A stretch of DNA of 64,000 nucleotides from assembly GCA_965205995.1 (NCBI GenBank), contig OZ242200.1, forward strand, positions 3,410,001-3,474,000. Reading direction: 5' to 3'. Origin of the DNA: MPNO01 sp965205995. Its GTDB lineage: Bacteria; Pseudomonadota; Alphaproteobacteria; MPNO01. The notes under the pieces are model-generated. The model worked only from the letters and a program-made list of their open reading frames with translations. It was not told the DNA's origin and ran no database searches. The translations under genes were made by a program, and so were the position numbers. Every line of letters begins with the position of its first letter. Position 1 is the stretch's first letter. Below, piece after piece: positions 16,685 through 25,683 of this stretch.

Positions 16685-17917
16685 TCAGCCGCGCCGCGCG
16701 CCGCCCAGCATCAGGGACAGCAGCACGATCGTCGCGATCAGCAGCGCGCCGGCGCTGAGCCCCAGCGACCAGTGGATTCCGATCAGGCTGCCGCCGAGCC
16801 CGACGGTGATTCCGCTGAAGGAGCGCAGCCCCAGCGAGGACATGTTGTAGAGCCCCACCACCCGGCCGCGGATCGCGGGGGGCGCGTTGAGCTGGACCAG
16901 GGTCATCGCCATCGAGTTGTAGGAAAGATCGAGAAACCCCGCGGCGAACAGCAGCGCCAGCGCCAGCGGATAGCTCGTCGCGGAGGCGAAGCCCGCGATC
17001 ATGCCGCACCAAAGCAGGACCAGGATGAAGGCGGTCCTCGCACGCGCCGCGAGAAGCCCCCGGCTCTCCAGCACGATCCCCGCGAGCAGCGCGCCCGCCG
17101 CGGTGGCGGCGAGCAGCGCGCTGTAGTGCAGGCCGCCATCGTGGCCCAAATCGCGGGAGAATTCCGGCATCTGCGCCTGATGGGCGTTGCCCACCAGGAA
17201 GGAGGCGCAGCCCGCCAGCATGATCATGGAGACGATGGTTCGGTCGGACGCGATGCTGCGCAGGGTTTCCAGGATATCGGCGAGTCCGGAGATCGCCCGG
17301 CCGGGCGTGCGGGGCCCGGCGCGAAAGGCCGGCCCGTAGGGCGCCTTCCACAGCCACAGCGTCAGCGGCAGGTATATGAAGATGTTCAACAGGATGCCCC
17401 AGGCGGGACCGAAGGCCAGCATCAGCCCGCCGCCGACCGCCGGGCCGAGCAGGACGCCGAGCGTCCGGCCCGAGGCGATCATCCGCACCGCGCTCTGAAG
17501 CTGGGCCGGGCCGACGATATCGTGGACCAGAAGCTGCGCCGCCGGCGCCCAGATCACCCCGGCGAGGCCGTGGACGACCAGAAGCACCACGGCGTGCCAC
17601 ATCTCCAGCGAATCCGTCAGGAACAATATGCCCCAGCCGAGCGAGACCGCCATGAACAGCAGCATGCCGAGCTGGATGATCCTGCGCGGATCGAACCGGT
17701 CGGCGAGCGCCCCGGCATAGACCGAGAACAGCAGGAACGGCACCCAGTGGGAGAACACCGCGAACCCGCCGAGCGCGGGCGACTCGAACTTCTGGAAGAT
17801 GATCCAGTAGCTGATCACATGCTCGATGTTGTCGGCCATCATGGCCAGCATCGCGAAACTCAGATAGGCGCGCCCGCCGGGATGGCGAAGCGCCGCGAAG
17901 GATCGGGGTTCTGTCAC
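16685..17917 (-). CDS. MFS transporter (EntS-like exporter)
   Basis: About 410 residues with 10-12 hydrophobic segments. The loop after helix 2, GALADRFDPRRI, is the MFS A motif, and the long alanine/leucine-rich helices fit the enterobactin exporter/MFS_3 group. The inner-membrane protein probably exports a small compound; its substrate is unknown. The GTG start at 17917 (VTEPRSFAALRH) is chosen from the expected N-terminus; an upstream ATG at 17956 is possible and neither has a strong ribosome-binding site. It is not clearly operonic with its neighbours. Confidence 0.8.
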   Translation of the reverse strand: MTEPRSFAALRHPGGRAYLSFAMLAMMADNIEHVISYWIIFQKFESPALGGFAVFSHWVPFLLFSVYAGALADRFDPRRIIQLGMLLFMAVSLGWGILFLTDSLEMWHAVVLLVVHGLAGVIWAPAAQLLVHDIVGPAQLQSAVRMIASGRTLGVLLGPAVGGGLMLAFGPAWGILLNIFIYLPLTLWLWKAPYGPAFRAGPRTPGRAISGLADILETLRSIASDRTIVSMIMLAGCASFLVGNAHQAQMPEFSRDLGHDGGLHYSALLAATAAGALLAGIVLESRGLLAARARTAFILVLLWCGMIAGFASATSYPLALALLFAAGFLDLSYNSMAMTLVQLNAPPAIRGRVVGLYNMSSLGLRSFSGITVGLGGSLIGIHWSLGLSAGALLIATIVLLSLMLGGARRG

Positions 17918-18046
17918 GCTCGTGTCCCACAGCCCGGCCGAAGGGCAGCGCGGCATTGCCAACGGGGTCCGGCCGCGCGCCGCCACGGCGCATTGTGCAC
18001 GGCCGGCGCGCCGTCCGCATCCTGGCCGCCGGGCAGGAGCCTCCGG

Positions 18047-19173
18047 TCAGGGACGCAGCGACCGGACGGTCAGGGCCTGTCCGCCGCCATTGGGCTGGAT
18101 GACCGATTGGAAGGGGTAGCCGGCCGCCCAGCGCGGCGAGGAAAAGCGCCAGGACAGGCGGCGCCCGCCCTCCGCCCGCTCCGAGACCACCTCGCCGCTT
18201 GCGACCGGCGCGTCCGGGTTCATGCGGATCGCGAACCGGCGCGCGGTGGGTGGCGCATCGGGGACGAGCGGCAGGGGCGCATCGAAGCCGAGCGCCAGCC
18301 GGTGCGGCCCCGTGTCGTGCCGGTATGCGGTGAGCGCGCCGCGCGAATCGAGATCGACGGTTATCCGATTGCGATACCCCGGCGGGTCCGCCGTCAACCG
18401 CCAGCCCCGGTTCCGCGCCGCGACGGCGAATGAGAGACCGGCCGCCGGAGCGTCCAGCCGCGCCCCCTGGCGGGAGACCGACCAGCGCCCGAACGGCAGG
18501 ACCGCGATCTGGATGCCTGCGCTGTAGGCGGCGATGAACCGATGCTTCCCCGCCGGATCGTCGCCGCTGCGGAACGAGTAGTCGCGCCCGCCGATCCGAA
18601 TTTCGTTGGCCCGCGCCAGGGCGCTGCGGTCGCGATGGAACAAGAGAAGTCGCGATGGAACAAGAGAAAGAGTGTGTCCGCATTGTGCCCGGACTGGTCG
18701 GTCAGCCCGGCCTCTTCCCGGGTCAGCTTCCGGTCTGCGAGATCGACGGCGATCTCGATCGGCACGCCGTCGAGGCCGTCGAGCGCCACCCGAACGCTTT
18801 GCGCGCGCCCTTCCGCGCCGGATCGCTCATAGGAGATCGGCCGGTAGTGGCTTTCTGCGAAGCGCTCGACGATCCGCCTGTCGTCGAGGAAGTGGGTCTG
18901 GCGCTTGCCGCCCCGGCGTTCGGTGAAGAACACCCAGACCGCGCGATAGGGGCTGCCGGCCGCGTCGATCGACATGATCTCCGCGGCCTCATACACCGGA
19001 TGGCGGGGCAGCCAGGCGAACCAGTGATGGTCCCAGCTGTGGTGGACGCTCACCAGGGGCACCGCGGGCGCCTGGGCGCCAGCCGGCGCCATCGGGGCGG
19101 CCGAACAGAGCAGTATCGCAAGGGCGAACAGGGCGCGGCGGCACGGCCGGAAGCGCCGGCTACGCTTACTCAT
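18047..19173 (-). pseudogene. exported protein of unknown family, frameshifted by a 20-bp tandem duplication
   Basis: The 5' part (from ATG 19173) encodes a signal peptide (RALFALAILLCSAAPMAP, ending AGAQA) and a secreted domain starting VHHSWDHHWFAWLPRHPVY. The 3' part is in another frame. The 20-bp unit starting GTCGCGATGG is present twice in tandem (18629-18648 and 18649-18668); removing one copy joins the frames through TLFLLFHRDRSALARANEIR, giving one protein of about 368 residues. So the gene is disrupted by a recent duplication, unless the repeat number varies. I do not recognise the family. Confidence 0.75.
18629..18668. repeat. perfect 20-bp tandem duplication
   Basis: Two identical adjacent 20-bp copies (18629-18648, 18649-18668). 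Since 20 is not a multiple of three, the second copy shifts the reading frame of the exported-protein gene. It could be slippage-prone, a recent mutation or an assembly error. Confidence 0.85.
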
Positions 19174-19446
19174 GGCGCATAACCGGACGTGCCGCCGGTC
19201 GGCCTGCGACGCGGCGATCCGGGCCGCAAGGTCGCGGGACACCCGATCCGCCCCGGACCCCGGCGTTGCCAGCGGGATATGAGTCAACGCTTGGTACCCC
19301 TCCCGCCCGAACCGGCGCAATCGCCTGCCGAGAGGAACGGGTTAACGCGCTGTCGCCGGAAATGGAAATGCCGATTGGGACAATTTCCATGCCCGGTCGG
19401 CATGGAGGCGGCCGCGGCGAACGGGCGGAGGCGCCGCGGATATCCC

Positions 19447-20322
19447 TCAACCGGACCCCGCCTTCCATTCGAGGAAATGGTCGACGATCTCCTCCCCGGT
19501 CGCGAACCACACGTCGTCGTGGCTTCGGATATGGGCGAGCGCCCGGTCGAGCGCGCCGATCCGGTGGGGAAGGCCGACGATATAGGGGTGGAGCGAGATC
19601 GAGGCGACCCGCCCGGACGACGCGCTCTCGGCATAGAGCACGTCGAAGGCGCTGCGGATCATGCGCTCGAAGTCGTCGGCGGAAAAACCGTTGCCCTCGA
19701 AGGCCTGCTTGTCCGAGACGCCCGCCCCGTAGGGCATCGAGACGATCGGCCCGCCGGCGAGCCGCATCAGAACCGGCTGGTCGTCGCTGTCCCAGTCGAC
19801 CACGTAGCGGCAGCCCTCGGCGACCAGCCGGTCGAGCGTCCCCCAGGTTTCCTGCCGCCCGGCGCCGAGCCAGCCGGCCGGGCGCCTGCCCGTCGCGCGC
19901 TCGATTCGCGCGAGCGTGCGGGAGACGATGCGCCCCGCCGCCTCTTCCGAGCCCGCCTCGCTGAGCCGCCTGGTGTTGCTCTCGCAATGGCCCATGATCT
20001 CCCAGCCGAGCTTCACGCATTCCTCGACGATGCGGGGGCAGGCGTCGCACACCTCGCTGTTGAGCGCCGCGGTCCCCCTCACGTCGTGGCGCTCCATCGC
20101 CTCCATCATGCGGAACACGCCGACCCGGTTGCCGTAATCCCGCCTGCCCCAGGCCGACACGTCGGGGATCGACCCCGGCCCGTCGGGCATGCGCTCGTCG
20201 AGCGCGAAGACCTCGATATTGGGGATGATCCAGAACGCGATCCGCGCGCCGTTCGGCCAGGCGAGCGGCGGCCGGTCGATGATCGGCTCGTAAGCGTAGG
20301 GACCGTAGGCGCCGGGTTCCAT
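19447..20322 (-). CDS. polysaccharide deacetylase family protein (PuuE/allantoinase-like)
   Basis: 291 residues of the NodB-homology fold. RIAFWIIPNIEVFALDER (about residue 28), GWEIMGHCESNTRRL (about residue 106), PAGWLGAGRQETWGTL and the His in SISLHPYIVGLPHRI match the cytoplasmic PuuE-like allantoinase/chitooligosaccharide deacetylase group. It hydrolyses C-N bonds in amides such as ureides or N-acyl groups. No signal peptide. ATG 20322 is preceded by GAGGAC. Divergent from a VOC gene. The 273 bp downstream, up to the broken exported-protein gene, holds nothing recognisable. Confidence 0.85.
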   Translation of the reverse strand: MEPGAYGPYAYEPIIDRPPLAWPNGARIAFWIIPNIEVFALDERMPDGPGSIPDVSAWGRRDYGNRVGVFRMMEAMERHDVRGTAALNSEVCDACPRIVEECVKLGWEIMGHCESNTRRLSEAGSEEAAGRIVSRTLARIERATGRRPAGWLGAGRQETWGTLDRLVAEGCRYVVDWDSDDQPVLMRLAGGPIVSMPYGAGVSDKQAFEGNGFSADDFERMIRSAFDVLYAESASSGRVASISLHPYIVGLPHRIGALDRALAHIRSHDDVWFATGEEIVDHFLEWKAGSG

Positions 20323-20376
20323 GTCCGTCCTCGTCTCGGCGGCGGGAACGGCGATTGTGGCGGCCGCGCGGGCGCG

Positions 20377-20405
20377 TTGCCAGACCCGGTCCGGGCCCCC
20401 AAGAT
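20377..20405 (+). promoter_or_regulatory. promoter candidate for the VOC/crotonase/acyl-CoA operon
   Basis: TTGCCA (20377-20382), 17-nt spacer, CAAGAT (20400-20405), 37 nt before the VOC start. The same two hexamers with the same spacing and a similar G/C-rich spacer occur at 25625-25653. Confidence 0.55.
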
Positions 20406-20442
20406 GGCGCCGGCGAATGCGGCGGCCGGGAGATCTGTGCCC

Positions 20443-20868
20443 ATGACGGGTCTGGCGAAGAACACCACGGCCACCATCGTTCCGTCGCTGCGCTACCGCG
20501 ACGCGCCGGCCGCCATCGAATGGCTCTGCGAAGCGTTCGGCTTCGAGAAGCATCTCGTCGTGCCGGGCGGGGACGGGACGATCGCCCACGCACAGCTGGT
20601 GTTCGGCAACGGGATGATCATGCTGGGCTCCGCCCGCGACGACGCGTTCGGGCGGATCCAGAAGCCGCTCGACACCCCGGACAGCCCGGTATCGAAGAGC
20701 GCCTATGTGATCGTCGACGATGTCGACGCGCACCATGCGAGGGCCGTAGCCGCCGACGCCCGCGTGGTGATGGCGCCCGAGGACCAGGACTATGGCGGCC
20801 GGCTCTACTCCTGCCGCGACCCGGAAGGCAATCTGTGGAACTTCGGCAGCTACGATCCATGGGCGTAG
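20443..20868 (+). CDS. VOC family protein (PhnB-like)
   Basis: 141 residues of a glyoxalase/bleomycin-resistance-like domain: PSLRYRDAPAAIEWLCEAFG at the start and SCRDPEGNLWNFGSYDPW at the end are typical of PhnB/YP_-type VOC proteins. The metal-binding set is incomplete, so it may bind rather than convert a ligand. ATG 20443 has GGGAG 11 nt upstream. It leads an operon with a crotonase 39 nt downstream. Confidence 0.8.
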   Translation: MTGLAKNTTATIVPSLRYRDAPAAIEWLCEAFGFEKHLVVPGGDGTIAHAQLVFGNGMIMLGSARDDAFGRIQKPLDTPDSPVSKSAYVIVDDVDAHHARAVAADARVVMAPEDQDYGGRLYSCRDPEGNLWNFGSYDPWA

Positions 20869-20907
20869 CCGGGTGCGGGGCGGCGGAGCGCGAGACGGGG
20901 AGAACCG

Positions 20908-21702
20908 GTGAATTACGACGCATATGAGGCGATCGAGGCTTCGCGCGACGGCCGGATTCTGACGCTGACCATGTCCCGGCCGGGCACGCTCAACGCGGTC
21001 GACGCGGTGCTGCACGAAGAATTGTCGCGCATTTTCCTCGACGTCGACGCCGACGAAGAAACCGACGTGGTCATCCTGACCGGGGCGGGCGACGCCTTTT
21101 GTGCGGGCGGCGATCTGCAATGGCTCAACGACATGCATGGCGACCCGGCCGCGTTCGCGCGCACGGTCTGGGAGGGCAAGCGCCTGGTGAACAGCCTGCT
21201 CGACCTGCAGAAACCGATCATCGCCCGCCTGCCCGGCCACGCCATCGGGCTCGGCTGCACGATCGCGCTCTATTGCGACATCGTCTACGCCGCGGAACGC
21301 GCCAGGATCGGCGATCCCCATGTGGCGGTCGGTCTGGTGGCCGGGGACGGCGGCGCGGTGATCTGGCCGCAGCTGATCGGCTATGCCCGCGCCAAGGAGT
21401 TCCTGATGACCGGCGATCTGCTGAGCGCGGCCGACGCCGCCGCGATCGGGCTGATCAACCATGCGGTGCCGGCGGACCGGCTCGACGCGGCCGTGCAGAC
21501 CATGGCCAAGCGCCTCGCCGGCGGCGCGATCAACGCCATCAAGTGGACCAAGGCGTCGGTCAATGCCGGCCTCAAGCAGGCGGCCAACGCGGTCCTCGAC
21601 ACGGCTTTCAACTTCGAGGCCATGTCCCAGATGACGGAGGACCACCGCATCGCGACCGAGGCGTTCCTGAACAAGAAAGACCCGAAGTTCACGGGGAAGT
21701 AG
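20908..21702 (+). CDS. crotonase/enoyl-CoA hydratase family protein with His-Asp active-site pair
   Basis: 264 residues from GTG 20908 (GGGGAG upstream). Oxyanion-hole segments are GDAFCAGGDLQW (about residue 66) and PGHAIGLGCTIALYCDI (about residue 110). At the catalytic loop it reads GDPHVAVGLVAGDGGAVIWP: a His and an Asp nine residues apart replace the Glu pair of hydratases, as in the paralogue at 1803 and in retro-Claisen crotonases. It may hydrolyse a C-C bond of a diketone-type CoA ester rather than add water. Operon with acyl-CoA dehydrogenase (8-nt gap). Confidence 0.85.
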   Translation: MNYDAYEAIEASRDGRILTLTMSRPGTLNAVDAVLHEELSRIFLDVDADEETDVVILTGAGDAFCAGGDLQWLNDMHGDPAAFARTVWEGKRLVNSLLDLQKPIIARLPGHAIGLGCTIALYCDIVYAAERARIGDPHVAVGLVAGDGGAVIWPQLIGYARAKEFLMTGDLLSAADAAAIGLINHAVPADRLDAAVQTMAKRLAGGAINAIKWTKASVNAGLKQAANAVLDTAFNFEAMSQMTEDHRIATEAFLNKKDPKFTGK

Positions 21703-21710
21703 GCGCCGCG

Positions 21711-22883
21711 ATGGAACACTTCCGGGAAGCCGAGCATGTCACCATGCTCCGCGACACGGTCCGGCGGTTCGTCGAGAACGAGATGCCGCGCCCGCTGGCG
21801 CAGGAATGGGACCGGGAGAACCATTTCCCCCGGGAGGTGTTCGACAAGCTGTCCGCGCTCGGGCTCAATTCCCTCACCGTGCCCGAGGAGTATGGCGGGG
21901 CCGGGCGCGACATCACCGCGACCATGGTGGTGATCGAGGAGCTCGCCCGCCGGTCCATGGCCGTCGCCGTGCCCTACATCATGTGCGCGTGCTACGGCGG
22001 CATGAACATCGAAGGCGTCGGCAGCGACGAGCAGAAGCGGGATTTGCTGCCGAAGCTGGCGGCCGGCGAGCTGTTGTTCGCCTATGGCATTTCCGAACCC
22101 GATGTGGGCGCCGACGTCGCCAGCGTGCGCACCACCGCGGTGCGCAGGGGAAACGGCGCGGTCGTCACGATCAACGGCGCCAAGCGCTTCTGTTCCGGCG
22201 CGAACATCGCCGACTACATCTACACCGTCGTCAGGAGCGACCCCGACGCCGAGCGTTACAGGAACCTCTCGATCGTGCTGGTCCCGCCGGATTCGCCGGG
22301 CGTGACCATCGAGTTTCAGAACGCGATGGGGATGAAGGGGGCGCCCACCTGCGACGTCACCTTCGAGGACGTCGAAGTGCCGGCGGCGAATATCGTCGGC
22401 GGCGAGGCCGGCTGGAACGACGGCTGGAGCCGGATCGTGGGACCGGGGCTGGATGTGGAGAAGATCGAGGTCGCGGCCCTGGCGCTCGGCAATGCCGCGG
22501 CCGCGGTCGATGACGCGTGGCGATACGCGGAGGAGCGCAAGCAGTTCGGCAAGCCGGTCTCCGCCTATCAGTCGATCCGCCACATGCTGGTGGACTGCAA
22601 GACCGGACTTCACGCCTGCCGGCTGATGACCTATCACGCCGCGTGGCTGCTCGACGAAAGGCAGCCGGCGTCGGTCGAGACCTCGATGGCGAAGCTCTAT
22701 GTCAGCGACGTCACCAAGGAGATCGTGCTGACCTGCCAGCAGGTCATGGGCGCCTACGGCTACATCGAGGACTTCGACATGGAACGCTATGTGCGCGAGG
22801 CCTTGCTGATGCCGATCATCGGCGGTTCGTCGGCGATCCAGAAGAACAACATCGCCAACCGGTTGCGTCTGGCCCGGGAGTAA
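21711..22883 (+). CDS. acyl-CoA dehydrogenase
   Basis: Flavoenzyme of 390 residues that oxidises an acyl-CoA to a 2-enoyl-CoA and passes electrons to ETF. FAYGISEPDVGADVASVRTTA and GAKRFCSGANIADY contact FAD, and AEERKQFGKPVSAYQSIRHML is the C-terminal family signature. The usual catalytic Glu of the EGTSQIQ segment is replaced (IIGGSSAIQKNNIA). The base is probably the Glu of GPGLDVEK, as in isovaleryl-CoA and long-chain enzymes. It sits between the crotonase (8 nt) and the CoA ligase (10 nt). Confidence 0.9.
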   Translation: MEHFREAEHVTMLRDTVRRFVENEMPRPLAQEWDRENHFPREVFDKLSALGLNSLTVPEEYGGAGRDITATMVVIEELARRSMAVAVPYIMCACYGGMNIEGVGSDEQKRDLLPKLAAGELLFAYGISEPDVGADVASVRTTAVRRGNGAVVTINGAKRFCSGANIADYIYTVVRSDPDAERYRNLSIVLVPPDSPGVTIEFQNAMGMKGAPTCDVTFEDVEVPAANIVGGEAGWNDGWSRIVGPGLDVEKIEVAALALGNAAAAVDDAWRYAEERKQFGKPVSAYQSIRHMLVDCKTGLHACRLMTYHAAWLLDERQPASVETSMAKLYVSDVTKEIVLTCQQVMGAYGYIEDFDMERYVREALLMPIIGGSSAIQKNNIANRLRLARE

Positions 22884-22893
22884 GGGCGATCCG

Positions 22894-24570
22894 ATGCGGA
22901 CCGACCAGAGCGGCTGGACGACACGGCTGACCGACGAGTCGATCGCCGGGTACACGGCCGCCGGGATCTGGCGCAACCGGACCCTGGCGGACCGGCTGGA
23001 CGATGTGCTCGCGAAAAATCCGCGCAAGATCCTGCTGATCGAGGGCGATCGCCGGCTTACGGTGGCTGAGATCGACCGGCAGGCGCGGGCGCTGGCCGGC
23101 GCCTTGCAACGGCGCGGCCTGACGGCGGGCGACGTGGTGAGCTTCTGTTTGCCCAACTGGCCCGAGACGGCGGCGATCGACCTCGCCTGCGCCATGTCGG
23201 GGCTGGTCTGCAACCCGATCGTCCCGATCTACCGGGACGCCGAGGTGTCCTACATCCTGCGCGACGCGGGCGCCCGGGCCGTGTTCATCCCCACAACGTT
23301 CCGCGATTTCGACTATGCCGGCATGATCGCCCGGCTCCGCGCGGACCTGCCCGATCTCGATTTGGTGGCGACGGTACGCGGCAGCGCCGCGGGCGCGACG
23401 GGGTTCGGGGATTTGCTGGCCGAGGCCGACCCGGACGGGTTCGTCCGGCCCGAAGTCGATCCCAACGCGGTCAAGCTGATCATGTATACGTCGGGCACGA
23501 CCGGCCGGCCCAAGGGCGTGCTGCACAGCCACAACACCATCGACACCGAAATCCGGGCGATCTCGAATTTCCTCGATCTCGACGCGGACGACGTGATCCT
23601 GATGCCGTCGCCGGTATCGCATATTACCGGATATCTCTACGGCATCCAGATGCCGTTCACGCTGAACGCGCCCGCCGTCTTCATGGAGCGATGGAACGCC
23701 GATGCCGCGGGCGCGCTGATCGACGAACACGGGGTGACGTTCACCGTGGCGGCGACCGTGTTCCTGCAGGAATTGACGACATTCGCCCGGAACAACGCTC
23801 GAACCCTGCCGAGCCTGCGATTCTTCCCGTGCGGCGGCGCGCCGGTGCCGCCCGAGGTCATCTACAACGCGCACAAGGCGCTTGCCCGATGCGTGTGCTC
23901 GCGAGTCTACGGATCGACCGAGGCGCCGACCGTCACGCTGGGGGTCAACAGCCGCGGCGAAGAGGCGCTGGGCGCCACGACGGAAGGCCGCATCGTGGGC
24001 CATGAGGTGAAGATCGTGGACCCGGCCGACGGTCGCGTGCTCGGTCCCGGCGAAGAGGGGGAGATCCTGTCCCGCGGCCCGGAGATGTGCCTGGGCTACG
24101 CCGACGGCGAACACAATGCCGAGGCGTTCGACGAGGACGGGTATTTCCGCACCGGCGATCTGGCCTTCATGAACGGCGACGGTACGCTGGCGATCACCGG
24201 ACGTTCCAAGGATTTGATCATCCGCGGCGGCGAGAACATAAGCCCGCGCGAGATCGAAGACGCGCTCCACCAACATCCCGCGATCCACGAGGCGGCGGTG
24301 GTCGCCATGCCGCACAAGCGCATGGGAGAAGCGGGCTGCGCCTATGTCGTTCTCGAGGACGGCGGGGAACTCGATCTGCCGTCCCTGGTGTCGTTCCTCG
24401 ACGGGACGGGAATGGCCAGGCAGAAATACCCCGAGCGCGTCGAGATCGTCGATGAGTTTCCGCGCACGGCGGCGGGGGAAATCCGCAAGAACGTCCTGCG
24501 CGACCGGATCGCCGAAATTCTCGCTTCGGAGGCGTCCGGCCGCCCGATCCCGCCATCTTCCCCCGGTTGA
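22894..24570 (+). CDS. acyl-CoA synthetase (AMP-forming), AliA-like
   Basis: 558 residues. It activates a carboxylic acid through an acyl-adenylate. The P-loop MYTSGTTGRPKGVLHSH (about residue 200), RVYGSTEAPT (about residue 340), FRTGDLAFMNGDG and the hinge GRSKDLIIRGGENISPREIE are all intact, as is the C-terminal acylation Lys in GEIRKNVLRD. Overall pattern resembles cyclohexanecarboxylate-CoA ligases. With the dehydrogenase and crotonase upstream it forms a beta-oxidation-like module for a medium-sized or alicyclic acid (inference). Confidence 0.9.
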   Translation: MRTDQSGWTTRLTDESIAGYTAAGIWRNRTLADRLDDVLAKNPRKILLIEGDRRLTVAEIDRQARALAGALQRRGLTAGDVVSFCLPNWPETAAIDLACAMSGLVCNPIVPIYRDAEVSYILRDAGARAVFIPTTFRDFDYAGMIARLRADLPDLDLVATVRGSAAGATGFGDLLAEADPDGFVRPEVDPNAVKLIMYTSGTTGRPKGVLHSHNTIDTEIRAISNFLDLDADDVILMPSPVSHITGYLYGIQMPFTLNAPAVFMERWNADAAGALIDEHGVTFTVAATVFLQELTTFARNNARTLPSLRFFPCGGAPVPPEVIYNAHKALARCVCSRVYGSTEAPTVTLGVNSRGEEALGATTEGRIVGHEVKIVDPADGRVLGPGEEGEILSRGPEMCLGYADGEHNAEAFDEDGYFRTGDLAFMNGDGTLAITGRSKDLIIRGGENISPREIEDALHQHPAIHEAAVVAMPHKRMGEAGCAYVVLEDGGELDLPSLVSFLDGTGMARQKYPERVEIVDEFPRTAAGEIRKNVLRDRIAEILASEASGRPIPPSSPG

Positions 24571-24655
24571 CAGCCCCCGGCATGCAGGACAGCTTCCTCG
24601 TCGAGAGCAAATCCGCTTCACCCGGGCGAATATCCACCTGTCGCGAGAGGACCCA

Positions 24656-25597
24656 ATGCAGACACGCGATGTCGAGTTCAACAGTTGCGGCGATACGATC
24701 CGCGGCACCCTCTATACGCCCGACGGCGTCAAGAACCCGCCGCTTCTCGTGATGGCGGGCGGCTGGTGCTACGTGAAGGAAATCGTCATGCCGTATTACG
24801 CGGCCGATTTCGTGGCGATCGGCTGCGCCTGCCTGATTTTCGACTACCGGCGTTTCGGCGCCAGCGGCGGCGAGCCGCGCCAGCACATCGATCCCTGGGA
24901 CCAGATCGAGGATTATCGCAACGCCGTCAGCTATGCGAAGACCCTCGACGATATCGACACCGACCGGATCGGTGTCTGGGGCATCTCCTATTCGGGGGGT
25001 CACGCGATCTGCGTCGCGGCGCTGGACCCGCGGGTGAAGTTCGCGCTGTCGGTGGTGCCCGTGGTCGACGGCTTCCCGACCATGCGCCGGTGTCACGGCG
25101 AGCGCAGGTTCGCGGCGCTCCAGAAGCTGATCCTCGAGGATCGCGAGGCGCGCCAGCGCGGCGCCCCGGCCAAGATGGTGCCGATGTCATCCGCGGACCC
25201 GGACAACGAAATCTGCTCGTGGCCGTTCGCCCATGTCAGGACCATCTTCAACGAGATCAAGGAGCGCGAGGCGCCGAACCACATCCACGAGAACACGCTC
25301 GAATCCGTCGAGCTGCTGATGCAGTACGACGTGATGCCCTATGCCAGGCGCCTCTATGAGACGCCGTACATGATGGCCATCGCCAAGGGCGACAACATCA
25401 CGTCGGCGGATCTGGAGATCGATGTGTTCAACGCGATTCCCTGTCCGAACAAGCAACTCGCGATCGTCGAGGGCGTCGACCACATGAGCCTTTATGCGAA
25501 CAACGAACATCTGGCCAAGGTGTCGGGCGCGCAGTCCGACTGGCTGCGCGCTCTGCTGTTCGCGCCGGAGGCGCTGCTCGCGCAGGCCGCCGAGTAG
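24656..25597 (+). CDS. alpha/beta hydrolase (acetyl xylan esterase/dienelactone hydrolase-like)
   Basis: 313 residues, cytoplasmic. The nucleophile elbow is VWGISYSGGHA (about residue 118) and the likely acid and base lie in IAKGDNITSAD and EGVDHMSLY. FDYRRFGASGGEPRQHIDP is the loop before the nucleophile and resembles the DUF-type peptidase_S15/AXE1 group. ATG follows GAGAGG. It is 85 nt downstream of the CoA ligase and may hydrolyse an ester or thioester of the same pathway. Confidence 0.8.
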   Translation: MQTRDVEFNSCGDTIRGTLYTPDGVKNPPLLVMAGGWCYVKEIVMPYYAADFVAIGCACLIFDYRRFGASGGEPRQHIDPWDQIEDYRNAVSYAKTLDDIDTDRIGVWGISYSGGHAICVAALDPRVKFALSVVPVVDGFPTMRRCHGERRFAALQKLILEDREARQRGAPAKMVPMSSADPDNEICSWPFAHVRTIFNEIKEREAPNHIHENTLESVELLMQYDVMPYARRLYETPYMMAIAKGDNITSADLEIDVFNAIPCPNKQLAIVEGVDHMSLYANNEHLAKVSGAQSDWLRALLFAPEALLAQAAE

Positions 25598-25624
25598 GGC
25601 GCGGGCCACCGGCCGGCCGGCGCG

Positions 25625-25653
25625 TTGCCAGGCCCGGGCCGGGGCCGCAAGAT
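25625..25653 (+). promoter_or_regulatory. promoter candidate for the amidohydrolase gene
   Basis: TTGCCA (25625-25630), 17-nt spacer, CAAGAT (25648-25653), 30 nt before the start. Hexamers and spacing are identical to those of the 20377 promoter. Confidence 0.55.
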
Positions 25654-25683
25654 GGGGGAGAGCGGCCGAGAGCGAGGTTGGCG

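Noticed and set aside
20323..21645. Extension of the deacetylase frame far upstream on the minus strand
   Set aside because: The frame stays open to 21645 but runs antisense to the VOC and crotonase genes; the family N-terminus and ribosome-binding site support ATG 20322.
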